The notes under the pieces are model-generated. The model searched no databases. It was not told the DNA's origin and saw only the letters and a list, made by a program, of their open reading frames with translations. From Pandoraea iniqua (GTDB lineage: Bacteria > Pseudomonadota > Gammaproteobacteria > Burkholderiales > Burkholderiaceae): DNA of 64,000 nt. The translations under genes and the position numbers were made by a program. This document shows positions 25,661 to 33,011 of this stretch, one piece after another; position 1 is the first letter of the stretch; each line of letters opens with the position of its first letter. Where the stretch lies: NCBI RefSeq assembly GCF_902459685.1, contig NZ_CABPSF010000001.1, positions 930,001 through 994,000 of the forward strand, read 5' to 3'.

Positions 25661-26875
25661 ATGGGGAATGGCATTCGGCCTGCCGACGCGAAACCCTCGC
25701 AGCCCGGCCAAACACCGGACGCGGATATGTCGCTCGTGCAGGGCGATCTGGGTTTTCATCTGCAACGGCGTGTGCGGCTCATTCCCGCCGTCGGTATGGG
25801 GGCATGGCGCAGGGCGCTGATCTTCGCCGCCGTAAGCTGGTTGCCGCTGGCCGTGTGGGCGGTACTCACAGGCCGTGCGCTGCAAGGCACCGGCGACGAC
25901 ACCCTCGCCGCGCATTTCGGCATTCACGTGCGGTGCCTCGTCGCTATTCCGTTGATGGTGGCTGCGGAAGGTGTGGCGCAGAAGATGATGCCGCCGCTGC
26001 TCAAATACTTCATCGACAGCGGCGTCGTCACCGAGCAGACCGTCCCGGAATTTCGGCGGCAGTTGTCGCGCGTGGCGCAGCTTCGCGATCGCTGGCTGCC
26101 TTGGGTCGCCATTTTCGCGGTGGCGATCGCTGGCTCGACGATAGGTGCGTTGTACGGTCGCGCGGAGGATCTGGCGTGGATGAATCAAGGTGAGAGCGTG
26201 CGCGACATCACCTTCGGCGGTTGGTGGTTCGTGCTGGTCATTCGTCCGCTATTCACGGTGTTGCTGCTCGCGTGGCTATGGCGCGTATGTCTGCTGTTCG
26301 TGCTGCTGCTCAAGATCGGCAAGCTCCCGCTGGCACTCGTGCCGTCACACCCGGATCGCGTGGGCGGCCTCAGTTTCGTGGAGCACATGGCATTCATGTT
26401 CAGCCCGGTGGCGTTTGCCATTTCCGCTGTCGTCGCCTCGTCGTTTGCCCACGAGGTCGTGTATCACGGTGCCAATCCCTTGCAGATGAAGGTGCTACTG
26501 ATATCCAGCGCCGTGCTGATTTCGGTCGTCTTTCTGATTCCGTTGCTGCCGCTGGGTATCCCGCTCGGCCGGCTCAAGCGCCGGGCGGCCTTCGAATACG
26601 GCAGTCTGGTGGCGCATCACGACCGGCTCGTGCATCAGCGCTGGATTTTGCATCGCGATGTCGGACGGCCCGAAATACTCGATGCTCCGGAGTTGGGGCC
26701 CGTGGCCGACGTCCATGCCATCTACGACGCCGTGGTCCACATGCGCTCGATCCCGCTGAGCAAATTGTCCATCGTCGCGATCGTGGTCCCGGCCACGTTG
26801 CCGATGCTCTATGTCGCGGCGATGCAGTTGCCGTTGTCTGCGGTGTTGGGCAAGGTATTCAAGGCATTGATCTGA
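25661..26875 (+). CDS. Polytopic membrane protein of unknown function
   Basis: 404 residues with about six hydrophobic stretches, including ALIFAAVSWLPLAVWAVLTG (residues about 49-68), WVAIFAVAIAGSTIGALYG, LLAWLWRVCLLFVLLLKIG and VLLISSAVLISVVFLIPLLPLGIPLG. The final 100 residues hold a cytoplasmic stretch (RRAAFEYGSLVAHHDRLVHQRW) and a last membrane segment. AAGGAGG six bases before the ATG at 25661 is a near-perfect ribosome site and fixes the start; an in-frame ATG at 25484 overlaps the divergent gene. I recognise no family. Promoter element copy 2 lies directly upstream. Confidence 0.75.
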   Translation: MGNGIRPADAKPSQPGQTPDADMSLVQGDLGFHLQRRVRLIPAVGMGAWRRALIFAAVSWLPLAVWAVLTGRALQGTGDDTLAAHFGIHVRCLVAIPLMVAAEGVAQKMMPPLLKYFIDSGVVTEQTVPEFRRQLSRVAQLRDRWLPWVAIFAVAIAGSTIGALYGRAEDLAWMNQGESVRDITFGGWWFVLVIRPLFTVLLLAWLWRVCLLFVLLLKIGKLPLALVPSHPDRVGGLSFVEHMAFMFSPVAFAISAVVASSFAHEVVYHGANPLQMKVLLISSAVLISVVFLIPLLPLGIPLGRLKRRAAFEYGSLVAHHDRLVHQRWILHRDVGRPEILDAPELGPVADVHAIYDAVVHMRSIPLSKLSIVAIVVPATLPMLYVAAMQLPLSAVLGKVFKALI

Positions 26876-26896
26876 TAGGCCGGGCGTGGAACGTGG

Positions 26897-27904
26897 TTAG
26901 AAGCTCATGGCGAATCCGAACGAGACGCCCTGAACGTTATGTCCAAAGACGTAGCGCGCCATCAGCCGCGTGCGGGTCACGACGACCGGATACTTGCTGC
27001 TGTCGAGCTCCAGCCCCACGCCGAGCGACGTCAGATTGTTAAACCCCAGCACGCCGGCACTATCGCCGAAGTATTGCGAGTAGGCGGCTTCCAGCACGTA
27101 GCGGACCGGGCGGTCGAGCGCGCGCAAACCCGTTGGCGCCCGCCAGCGCGACCACAAGCTGATCTGCTGCGCATTGGCGCTTCCCTGAACGCCCACCGCC
27201 GAACTCCCGAAGCTGCGCAGGTGGATGTTGGTCAGACGCAATTCGACGTCGATTTCGTACGCCTCGCGATAGTGCTCGAAATCGAGCATCAGCGAGCCGC
27301 CGAGTCCGTAGGCATTCAACGCACCGTTGTCGAGAAACTGCGCATTCAGATCCGTTGCGCGATTGAGCAACGTTTCACCCACACGAAGATCGCTGACCAC
27401 GCGCCCGAGACTGCTGTTGAAGATCGGGCGGAGCACCAGTTCGTCGGAGAGCCGGAAATCCCAACCGACGCCGATGGTCGTGCTTAGGGTGTTCCAGCGT
27501 ACGGGGAGTGAGCGATGTTCCGTGCCGTCCGAAGCCACGAACGTGGGGTCGTATCGGCTGTAAGCCAGCGTGCCTTCCAGATATAGCGGAAACGAGCGGC
27601 TGAGCGTGAAGCCGCCGCCCAACTGCGTTTGCCAGAACCCGGGGTTCCCGGTGGAGCCGTTGTTGATGGAGAGCGAACTCGTTGTCACGTCCGGCACCGT
27701 CGTGTAACTCATGATGGCAAGCACGCTGTTCGCATGACTCTTTACGTCGGTTCCGACGCGAAGTGGGGGCGATTGCGCGAGCACCGCTGGTGTGGTCAAT
27801 GTCAGGCAAGCGAGCGTGGCCAGTGAGGCGATGTGTCGGCGGCCGTTGGAAGCCCGCACCGCGTACCCGCTGCTTTTCGTTCTCGTCAGTCCCTTCATTG
27901 ACAT
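26897..27904 (-). CDS. Putative outer-membrane beta-barrel protein
   Basis: About 335 residues, with a signal peptide (IASLATLACLTLTTPAVLAQ) after a basic leader. The mature part has many short alternating stretches with aromatic ends (LYLEGTLAYSRYDP, LDFEHYREAYEIDVELRL, RYVLEAAYSQYFGD, RLMARYVFGHN) and ends GVSFGFAMSF, with the C-terminal phenylalanine typical of Bam-inserted barrels. No named family is recognised. The start is uncertain: ATGs at 27943, 27904 and 27898 are in frame and none has a strong ribosome site. It is divergent from the diguanylate cyclase gene, sharing the spacer with element copy 3. Confidence 0.68.
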   Translation of the reverse strand: MSMKGLTRTKSSGYAVRASNGRRHIASLATLACLTLTTPAVLAQSPPLRVGTDVKSHANSVLAIMSYTTVPDVTTSSLSINNGSTGNPGFWQTQLGGGFTLSRSFPLYLEGTLAYSRYDPTFVASDGTEHRSLPVRWNTLSTTIGVGWDFRLSDELVLRPIFNSSLGRVVSDLRVGETLLNRATDLNAQFLDNGALNAYGLGGSLMLDFEHYREAYEIDVELRLTNIHLRSFGSSAVGVQGSANAQQISLWSRWRAPTGLRALDRPVRYVLEAAYSQYFGDSAGVLGFNNLTSLGVGLELDSSKYPVVVTRTRLMARYVFGHNVQGVSFGFAMSF

Positions 27905-28001
27905 AGCCGACTCGCGCCGTGGAAATCGCGTTGCATTCGCCATCGTGCGTCATTGTCGCGTTCGCGCAGCGCTTGGGCCATTGGTGGCGAGGGCAACGGC
28001 A

Positions 28002-28057
28002 TTGCCCCGACGGGCAGGCGGCTTGCCCTCAGTCCCGATAGCCCCGAGCCCCGATAG
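28002..28057 (+). promoter_or_regulatory. TGCCC/CCNATG element, copy 3, with an extra tandem half-site
   Basis: TGCCCC, GGGCA, then TGCCCT 21 bases after the first, N5 and CCGATAG end at 28041. Directly overlapping it, AGCCCC-N5-CCGATAG (28040-28057) repeats the downstream half with identical spacing. The set lies 43-98 bp before the ATG of the diguanylate cyclase gene at 28100 and points to it. It shares the spacer with the divergent outer-membrane protein gene. Confidence 0.65.
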
Positions 28058-28099
28058 CGAAAAGAATGAGGGCGCGTCGATTACAGAGTTCGCAGGCAC

Positions 28100-29599
28100 A
28101 TGACTTCCCCCAACACGTCACCCGCTTCGCCACGAAAGTTCGGCCAACGGTTCGGACCGCTCGGCCTGACGCTCATGGCAGTCGGGATCGCGGTGGTGAT
28201 CGTTGTCGGCGTACGTGCAACCTTGCTCTATGAGGGGCGCGTGGCCGTGCGCGACGACGCCCGCGAAGCGAATGCGCGCGTGGCACGCCTCGCCGCACGC
28301 GTGATCGGTGACGACATCTCGGCGTGCACGCAGGCGCTTGAGGCGCTCGCTGTTGCAGGGCGCGCGGATCCCAACGCGCAATTGGTGAATTGCCTCGGAC
28401 GTTTCGGTCATCCCGCCATCGCGGATCCGTCGACTGGCGTGCAGGCGTCGACTTACGCGCAAGCGGTCATCGTCAATGAAGCTGGCGAGGCGGTATTCGA
28501 AGCGTTGCCCTCGGCGACGTGTTTCGATCGCGCAGACGTGCAGCAGATCGTCGACGCTGAGCGGCGCGAAGCGGCCGGTAAGTTGACCGTATCCATGGCC
28601 ACCCCGTTATGCCCGGGCGGCAGTGGCAAGGGGCTGCTGCTGACGCACGGGGTTCGTCGTGCCGATGGCGGATTTGCTGGCGTCGGTATCGTGACCGTCG
28701 ACGCCGAATACTTCGCACGTCTGTTCGCCGGACTCGCCCCCGGGGAGCGAGGGATCGTCTCGCTCCTTCGCAACGACGGCGTCGTGCTTAGCGGCTGGAA
28801 GCCCGGGAGCGGGAGCGATGACGGTGAGGCCCAGCCATCGTCGGGGGCTGACGGCGACTTCTTGTACATTCGACAGCCCCTCCCGGGCGTGCCGATGCAG
28901 ATCGACATTCGCGCACCCCGGAGCGAGATCTATGCCGAATGGCGGAAGCGGGCGTTCTGGGTCGCCGGTCTGACGGCCGCCCTCGGTGCCGCCTGCGCGG
29001 TGCTCAGCATCTTGCTGAGGCGTCAAGGCAGGCGCCGAAAGCAGGCCGAAGCCGCGCTGCAACAAATGGCGAGCACAGACCCGCTCACGGGACTCGCCAA
29101 TCGGCGCACCCTCGATGAAGCGTATGACAGGGAATGGCGGCGTGCGGTACGCGAGCGCGCACCGCTGTCGCTGCTGTTCATCGATGTGGATCACTTCAAG
29201 ACGTTCAACGACCGGTACGGCCACCCGGCGGGCGACGACGCGCTCGTGGCCGTCGCACATGCGATCTCGAAGTCGATCCGGCGGCCCGGCGACTTTGCCG
29301 GGCGGTACGGTGGCGAAGAGTTCATGGTGATCTTGCCGAAGACGGATGCCGGCGGCGCGCGCGATGTCGCCGAGCGTGTAAGAACTGCCGTGCGTGCCAC
29401 TGCGATTGCGCACGAAGGCAGCGAGCACGGACGCGTGACCATCAGCATCGGTATTGCAGGGACGGGCGCGATGCCCACGGGGACTCCGGATTCGCTCCTG
29501 CAAGCGGCGGACGAAGCGCTTTACTCAGCGAAGCGCGAGGGGCGCGATCGCGTATACATCCACGTAAGCTCTGGAGGTGACCCATGCCCGGCGATTTGA
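28100..29599 (+). CDS. Membrane-bound diguanylate cyclase (GGDEF domain)
   Basis: 499 residues. Membrane helix at residues about 15-38, a periplasmic sensory region of about 240 residues, a second helix at about 286-307, and a GGDEF domain to the end. The active site reads GGEEF at 404-408, and an RPGD motif at 395-398 sits exactly five residues upstream, so product (I-site) inhibition is probable. It makes cyclic di-GMP from two GTP in response to an unknown periplasmic signal. Its last 16 bp overlap the DUF2252 gene, implying a translationally coupled pair. Promoter element copy 3 lies upstream. Confidence 0.92.
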   Translation: MTSPNTSPASPRKFGQRFGPLGLTLMAVGIAVVIVVGVRATLLYEGRVAVRDDAREANARVARLAARVIGDDISACTQALEALAVAGRADPNAQLVNCLGRFGHPAIADPSTGVQASTYAQAVIVNEAGEAVFEALPSATCFDRADVQQIVDAERREAAGKLTVSMATPLCPGGSGKGLLLTHGVRRADGGFAGVGIVTVDAEYFARLFAGLAPGERGIVSLLRNDGVVLSGWKPGSGSDDGEAQPSSGADGDFLYIRQPLPGVPMQIDIRAPRSEIYAEWRKRAFWVAGLTAALGAACAVLSILLRRQGRRRKQAEAALQQMASTDPLTGLANRRTLDEAYDREWRRAVRERAPLSLLFIDVDHFKTFNDRYGHPAGDDALVAVAHAISKSIRRPGDFAGRYGGEEFMVILPKTDAGGARDVAERVRTAVRATAIAHEGSEHGRVTISIGIAGTGAMPTGTPDSLLQAADEALYSAKREGRDRVYIHVSSGGDPCPAI

Positions 29600-30996
29600 C
29601 ACTGGAACAAAGGAGAGCGGCAGGCAAGCTCGCGCGTGAGCGGACGCCTCGCTCGAAGCAGGCCGAAATCGGCAATGTGGACCGCGATCCTGTGGCACTG
29701 CTGCGTCAGAACAGCGCAGGCCGTGTCGACGCGCTGGTCCCGCTGCGGTACGGACGCATGTCAGTGTCGCCCTTCACGTTCTATCGTGGCAGCGCAGTGC
29801 TGCAAGCGCACGATTTGGCAAAAACGCCGACCACGGGGTTCACGTTCCCCATTTGCGGTGACGCTCACCTCATGAATTTCGGTGGTTTCGCCACGCCGGA
29901 GAGGCAACTCGTTTTCGACCTCAACGACTTCGACGAGGTCGCGCCGGGGCCTTGGGAGTGGGATCTCAAGCGGCTTGCGGCCAGCTTTGCGATTGCGGGC
30001 GACCACATGGGCATCGACCGGGGCACGATCCGTGACGTCGTGACATCGGCGGTGCGTGAATATGGCGAGCGCATGCAAGCGTACGCGGGCTACAGTGCCC
30101 TCGATCTTTGGCACGAAATCGTGACGTTCGATCGCATGGCCGAAGCCGCCGTGACAGGGGAGGGGAGACGACTGATACGCAAAACGGCCGAGAAGGCCGC
30201 CGGGCGCTCGCACGAGGCGGTGCTCGACAAAATGGCGGTCCGACAGGACGGGCGATGGGTGATTCAGGACGCGCCTCCGGCGTTGTTTCATCCGTCGGGG
30301 CCGAACTCGCTGTTGGGCAATGCGCAAACGTGGTCGGACACGCAAGCGTGGAAGGGAAAACTCGCGAAGGCTTTTAACGAATACGTCGGCACGCTGCCGG
30401 TGGACCGGCGAGCGCTCATCGATCAGTTCCAGCTTCAGGACATCGCTTTCAAGGTCGTGGGCGTGGGCAGCGTCGGCACGTTCTGTCTGGTGATGCTGTT
30501 CGTCGACGCCCACGGCAAGCCGCTGTTCCTTCAGGTCAAGGAAGCTCGCGAATCAGTGATCTCCCGGTACTTCCCCGTCGGAAAGGTGCATCACCAAGGC
30601 TTGCGGGTGGTGGCCGGACAACGATTGCTACAGGCGGCGAGCGACGCCTTTCTCGGCTGGACGACCGGCCCGAATGGAAGAAACTTCTACTTTCGGCAAC
30701 TGCGCGACATGAAGGTCTCGGCGGAGGTCGAACGGATGAACGATACGATCTTGCAGGGATACGCCCGCATTTGCGGATGGGCGCTCGCCCGTGCGCATGC
30801 GAAGTCGGGCGGGCTCGCCGTAGAGATTTCGTCATACATCGGCGACGCCAAGCGCCTGGCGGAATCCATGACCACGTACGCGCTGGACTATGCCGTGCAA
30901 AACCAAAAAGACTACGACGCGTTCATGCGCGCTATCCGCTCGGGGAAGCTCGTCGCGCGCAGCGACGAAGACATGGCCGCCGATTTTCGTATCTGA
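29584..30996 (+). CDS. DUF2252 family protein, kinase-like motifs in permuted order
   Basis: 470 residues, a full-length DUF2252 protein. GGAGG five to six bases before the ATG lies inside the end of the cyclase gene, so the two are coupled. Residues 93-99 read GDAHLMN and 112-117 DLNDFD, which look like the catalytic loop (HGDxHxxN) and metal motif of aminoglycoside-phosphotransferase-like kinases. Residues 293-300 (GVGSVGTF) and 317-320 (QVKE, K319) look like a glycine loop and ATP-binding lysine, but they follow instead of precede the catalytic motifs. Function unknown; no signal peptide, so probably cytoplasmic. Kinase activity is inference. Confidence 0.85.
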   Translation: MPGDLTLEQRRAAGKLARERTPRSKQAEIGNVDRDPVALLRQNSAGRVDALVPLRYGRMSVSPFTFYRGSAVLQAHDLAKTPTTGFTFPICGDAHLMNFGGFATPERQLVFDLNDFDEVAPGPWEWDLKRLAASFAIAGDHMGIDRGTIRDVVTSAVREYGERMQAYAGYSALDLWHEIVTFDRMAEAAVTGEGRRLIRKTAEKAAGRSHEAVLDKMAVRQDGRWVIQDAPPALFHPSGPNSLLGNAQTWSDTQAWKGKLAKAFNEYVGTLPVDRRALIDQFQLQDIAFKVVGVGSVGTFCLVMLFVDAHGKPLFLQVKEARESVISRYFPVGKVHHQGLRVVAGQRLLQAASDAFLGWTTGPNGRNFYFRQLRDMKVSAEVERMNDTILQGYARICGWALARAHAKSGGLAVEISSYIGDAKRLAESMTTYALDYAVQNQKDYDAFMRAIRSGKLVARSDEDMAADFRI

Positions 30997-31023
30997 AGTG
31001 GATCTGAAGCGGATCTGAAGTGG
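30991..31023. repeat. 11-bp tandem repeat, three copies, spanning the DUF2252 stop
   Basis: ATCTGAAGTGG, ATCTGAAGCGG and ATCTGAAGTGG. The TGA in the first unit is the stop codon of the DUF2252 gene (30994-30996). Because 11 is not a multiple of three, the TGAs at 30994, 31005 and 31016 fall in all three forward frames. Confidence 0.75.
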
Positions 31024-31036
31024 CAGCGCGGGCGAG

Positions 31037-31408
31037 TCACGACGAGGTTCGTGCCGCCCGCTCGATGGCCGCGAGCAAATCGCCGCCGAGAAATGGTTTG
31101 GTCAATAGCTCGGCGACGCCGATACGTCCGATGTCGGCACGGGTCTTGTCGTTGTCGTATGCGGTGACGAATACGACGGGCGGGCGCGGGTGCGGCAGCG
31201 TCGCAAAGAACGCCGGTCCGGACGTGCCCGGCAGTTGCACGTCGGCGACCAGACAATAGGCGCTGCCGACACACTGGACCAACCCCACGTCGTCTGCCCC
31301 TGCGAACGATCGCGTGCGAAATCCGTAAAGCTTCAACAGGCGCTCGACAGCGCGACGCATGCCTGTGTCGTCCTCCAGAATCGCGATGAGTTTCCTTGGT
31401 GTGGTCAT
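31037..31408 (-). CDS. Stand-alone response regulator receiver protein
   Basis: 123 residues, consisting of one receiver domain only. The acidic pair is D13/D14 (ILEDD), the phosphorylation site D56 (VADVQLPG), the switch residue T82 (FVTAYD) and the conserved lysine K104 (LLTKPF). There is no output domain, so it works by protein contact, as CheY or a phosphorelay intermediate does. The receiver resembles FixJ/TodR-type receivers. No histidine kinase is encoded in the window. It is divergent from the DUF2092 gene; promoter element copy 4 lies about 50 bp upstream and points at it. Confidence 0.87.
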   Translation of the reverse strand: MTTPRKLIAILEDDTGMRRAVERLLKLYGFRTRSFAGADDVGLVQCVGSAYCLVADVQLPGTSGPAFFATLPHPRPPVVFVTAYDNDKTRADIGRIGVAELLTKPFLGGDLLAAIERAARTSS

Positions 31409-31460
31409 GAGGCGGTCGTGTCCCTATGACCGCATTTTTCTTTGGAATGCAACGTAACCG

Positions 31461-31500
31461 CCATCGGGACTTGGGGCAACGCCGATACCCTGTCGGGCAA
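31461..31500 (-). promoter_or_regulatory. TGCCC/CCNATG element, copy 4 (towards the receiver gene)
   Basis: On the minus strand: TTGCCC, GGG, then TTGCCCC (second TGCCC 21 bases after the first), N5, CCGATGG. It ends 53 bp before the receiver gene start at 31408. Immediately to its right, TTTGGGGCAA at 31501-31510 adds a further inverted box, followed by CACCTATG at 31512-31519, which may serve the divergent DUF2092 gene (start 31639). Confidence 0.65.
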
Positions 31501-31638
31501 TTTGGGGCAATCACCTATGCATGGCGGACCTTGACCGCTACATTGGTTTTACGGCGTTGGCGGTCGAGTTTCGCGTCCGCATTCCACCGTGCTCGACACT
31601 CTGAAGCCACTGATATCTCCTTGACTTGAGGCGCGACG

Positions 31639-32415
31639 ATGAGACGACAGGCATTGGCAATCTTGATGTTGCTCACCACAGGCGCGGCACCGGCCGTGTG
31701 GGCACAAGGCACACCCGCAAGTGCGGCTTCGGCGCAGGCCAATGCCGTTGACCCGGAGGCGGTGCAGGCGTTGCACACCATGGGGAGCTACCTGCAATCG
31801 CTCAAGCGCTTTCGCGTGTCGACGGATCTGACGGGCGAGCGCGTGCTGGCCGATGGACAGAAGCTTCAACATGGCGCGCAAGCCACGCTCGAAGTCGACC
31901 GGCCGGAGCATCTTCGCGCGATCATGAGAAGTGCCCGCAGCGAGCGCGAGATCATCTACGACGGAAAGACCGCAACGTTGTATGCCCCAGAGCAGAAGTA
32001 CTACGCATCGGTGCCCTTCAAGGGAACGCTGGCCGATCTCATCAAGGAGCTGCGCGCTCGCTACGGCGTAGAGCTTCCGCTGGCCGATCTGTTTACATGG
32101 GGAACGCCTGAAGCGCAGAACCGGCAGTTCGACTCCGCCATGTTCGCGGGACAGGACTATGTCGGCAACGATCTCTGCGATCACTACGCCTATCGGCAAG
32201 CGGGTATCGACTGGCAGATCTGGATCACGAGCGGGGACAAGCCGTTGCCGCGCAAGATCGTCGTGACCCGCACGGACGACGATGCGCGCCCGCAGTCGGT
32301 GTCTGTTCTGTCATGGAAACCCAGCGCTTCCATCACACCGTCGACGTTCCAATTCCGCCCGCCGCCCGGCGCGAAGAAGATCGAAGCGCTCAAGCTGCCT
32401 GCCAGCAAGGGGTGA
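31639..32415 (+). CDS. DUF2092 family periplasmic protein
   Basis: 258 residues. Signal peptide MRRQALAILMLLTTGAAPAVWAQ, then a DUF2092 domain with the family wording MGSYLQSLKRFRVSTDLTGERVLADGQKLQ and IYDGKTATLYAPEQKYYA. The overall pattern (repeated short strands, a CDHYAYRQAGIDWQIWI segment) resembles the LolA/LolB-like half-barrel, so binding of a lipid or hydrophobic ligand is possible but unproved. It is followed after 4 bp by the glycine-rich protein gene and is divergent from the receiver gene. Confidence 0.82.
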   Translation: MRRQALAILMLLTTGAAPAVWAQGTPASAASAQANAVDPEAVQALHTMGSYLQSLKRFRVSTDLTGERVLADGQKLQHGAQATLEVDRPEHLRAIMRSARSEREIIYDGKTATLYAPEQKYYASVPFKGTLADLIKELRARYGVELPLADLFTWGTPEAQNRQFDSAMFAGQDYVGNDLCDHYAYRQAGIDWQIWITSGDKPLPRKIVVTRTDDDARPQSVSVLSWKPSASITPSTFQFRPPPGAKKIEALKLPASKG

Positions 32416-32419
32416 AAAG

Positions 32420-32938
32420 ATGAAAAAAAATCGTTTCTCCTCTCTGTCTGTGTGCGTCGCTGCGACGCTGTTGGCCCTTTCAACGATCACGACTTCGTCA
32501 TCGATGGCGGCGGGCCGTGGCGGTCATGGCGGCGGTGGTGGTGGCGCCCACGCGCGCGCCCAGGGCGCCGGTGACCGTCAAGCCGGGCAGCGCACCGCAC
32601 AGCGGCCGAATGCCGGCAATCGTCAGGCCGATGCGCGAACGCGCAACGTGCGAAACACCAGCGTGAACAACGTCAATGTCGACCGAAACGTGAACGTCAA
32701 CGTCGACAGCCACGGCGGCTATCACGGTGGATGGGACGATGACTATCATCCGGTGGCGACTGCCGCAGCGGTAACGGCGGCGGTAGGCGTGACGGCCGCA
32801 GTGATCGGATCGGTGGTGCGTTCAGTGCCGGCCAATTGTGTGCCCGTCAACTATCGCGGCATGATTTATCAGCAATGCGGCAGCACCTGGTATCAGCCTC
32901 AGGGCACGCAGTTTGTCGTGGTCACCGCACCGTATTGA
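32420..32938 (+). CDS. Exported glycine/asparagine-rich protein
   Basis: 172 residues. Signal peptide MKKNRFSSLSVCVAATLLALSTITTSSSMAA, then a Gly/His/Arg/Asn-rich low-complexity section (residues about 32-90, with NNVNVDRNVNVNVD repeats), a hydrophobic segment VATAAAVTAAVGVTAAVIGSVV, and a C-terminal part with two cysteines (VPANCVPVNYRGMIYQQCG) likely to form a disulfide. AAGGGG precedes the ATG by seven bases. It forms an operon with the DUF2092 gene. Proteins of this layout commonly accompany DUF2092 genes; function unknown. Anchoring by the hydrophobic segment is possible. Confidence 0.78.
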   Translation: MKKNRFSSLSVCVAATLLALSTITTSSSMAAGRGGHGGGGGGAHARAQGAGDRQAGQRTAQRPNAGNRQADARTRNVRNTSVNNVNVDRNVNVNVDSHGGYHGGWDDDYHPVATAAAVTAAVGVTAAVIGSVVRSVPANCVPVNYRGMIYQQCGSTWYQPQGTQFVVVTAPY

Positions 32939-32948
32939 AAAGACGAAG

Positions 32949-32985
32949 GCGAGCGCACTGGCGGATCAGGCGCTCGCTGTTTCGA
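32949..32985 (+). terminator. Probable terminator hairpin after the glycine-rich protein gene
   Basis: GCGAGCGC and GCGCTCGC form a perfect 8-bp stem with a 13-base loop, starting 11 bp after the stop at 32938, followed by the weakly T-rich TGTTTCGATTT. The short T-run makes it a moderate candidate. Confidence 0.5.
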
Positions 32986-33011
32986 TTTCGGTGCCGTGCG
33001 CCTGAAGCCGG

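Noticed and set aside
30912-31514. A 200-codon minus-strand frame across the receiver gene
   Set aside because: The 123-codon receiver frame carries all phosphorylation residues; the longer frame is its shadow.
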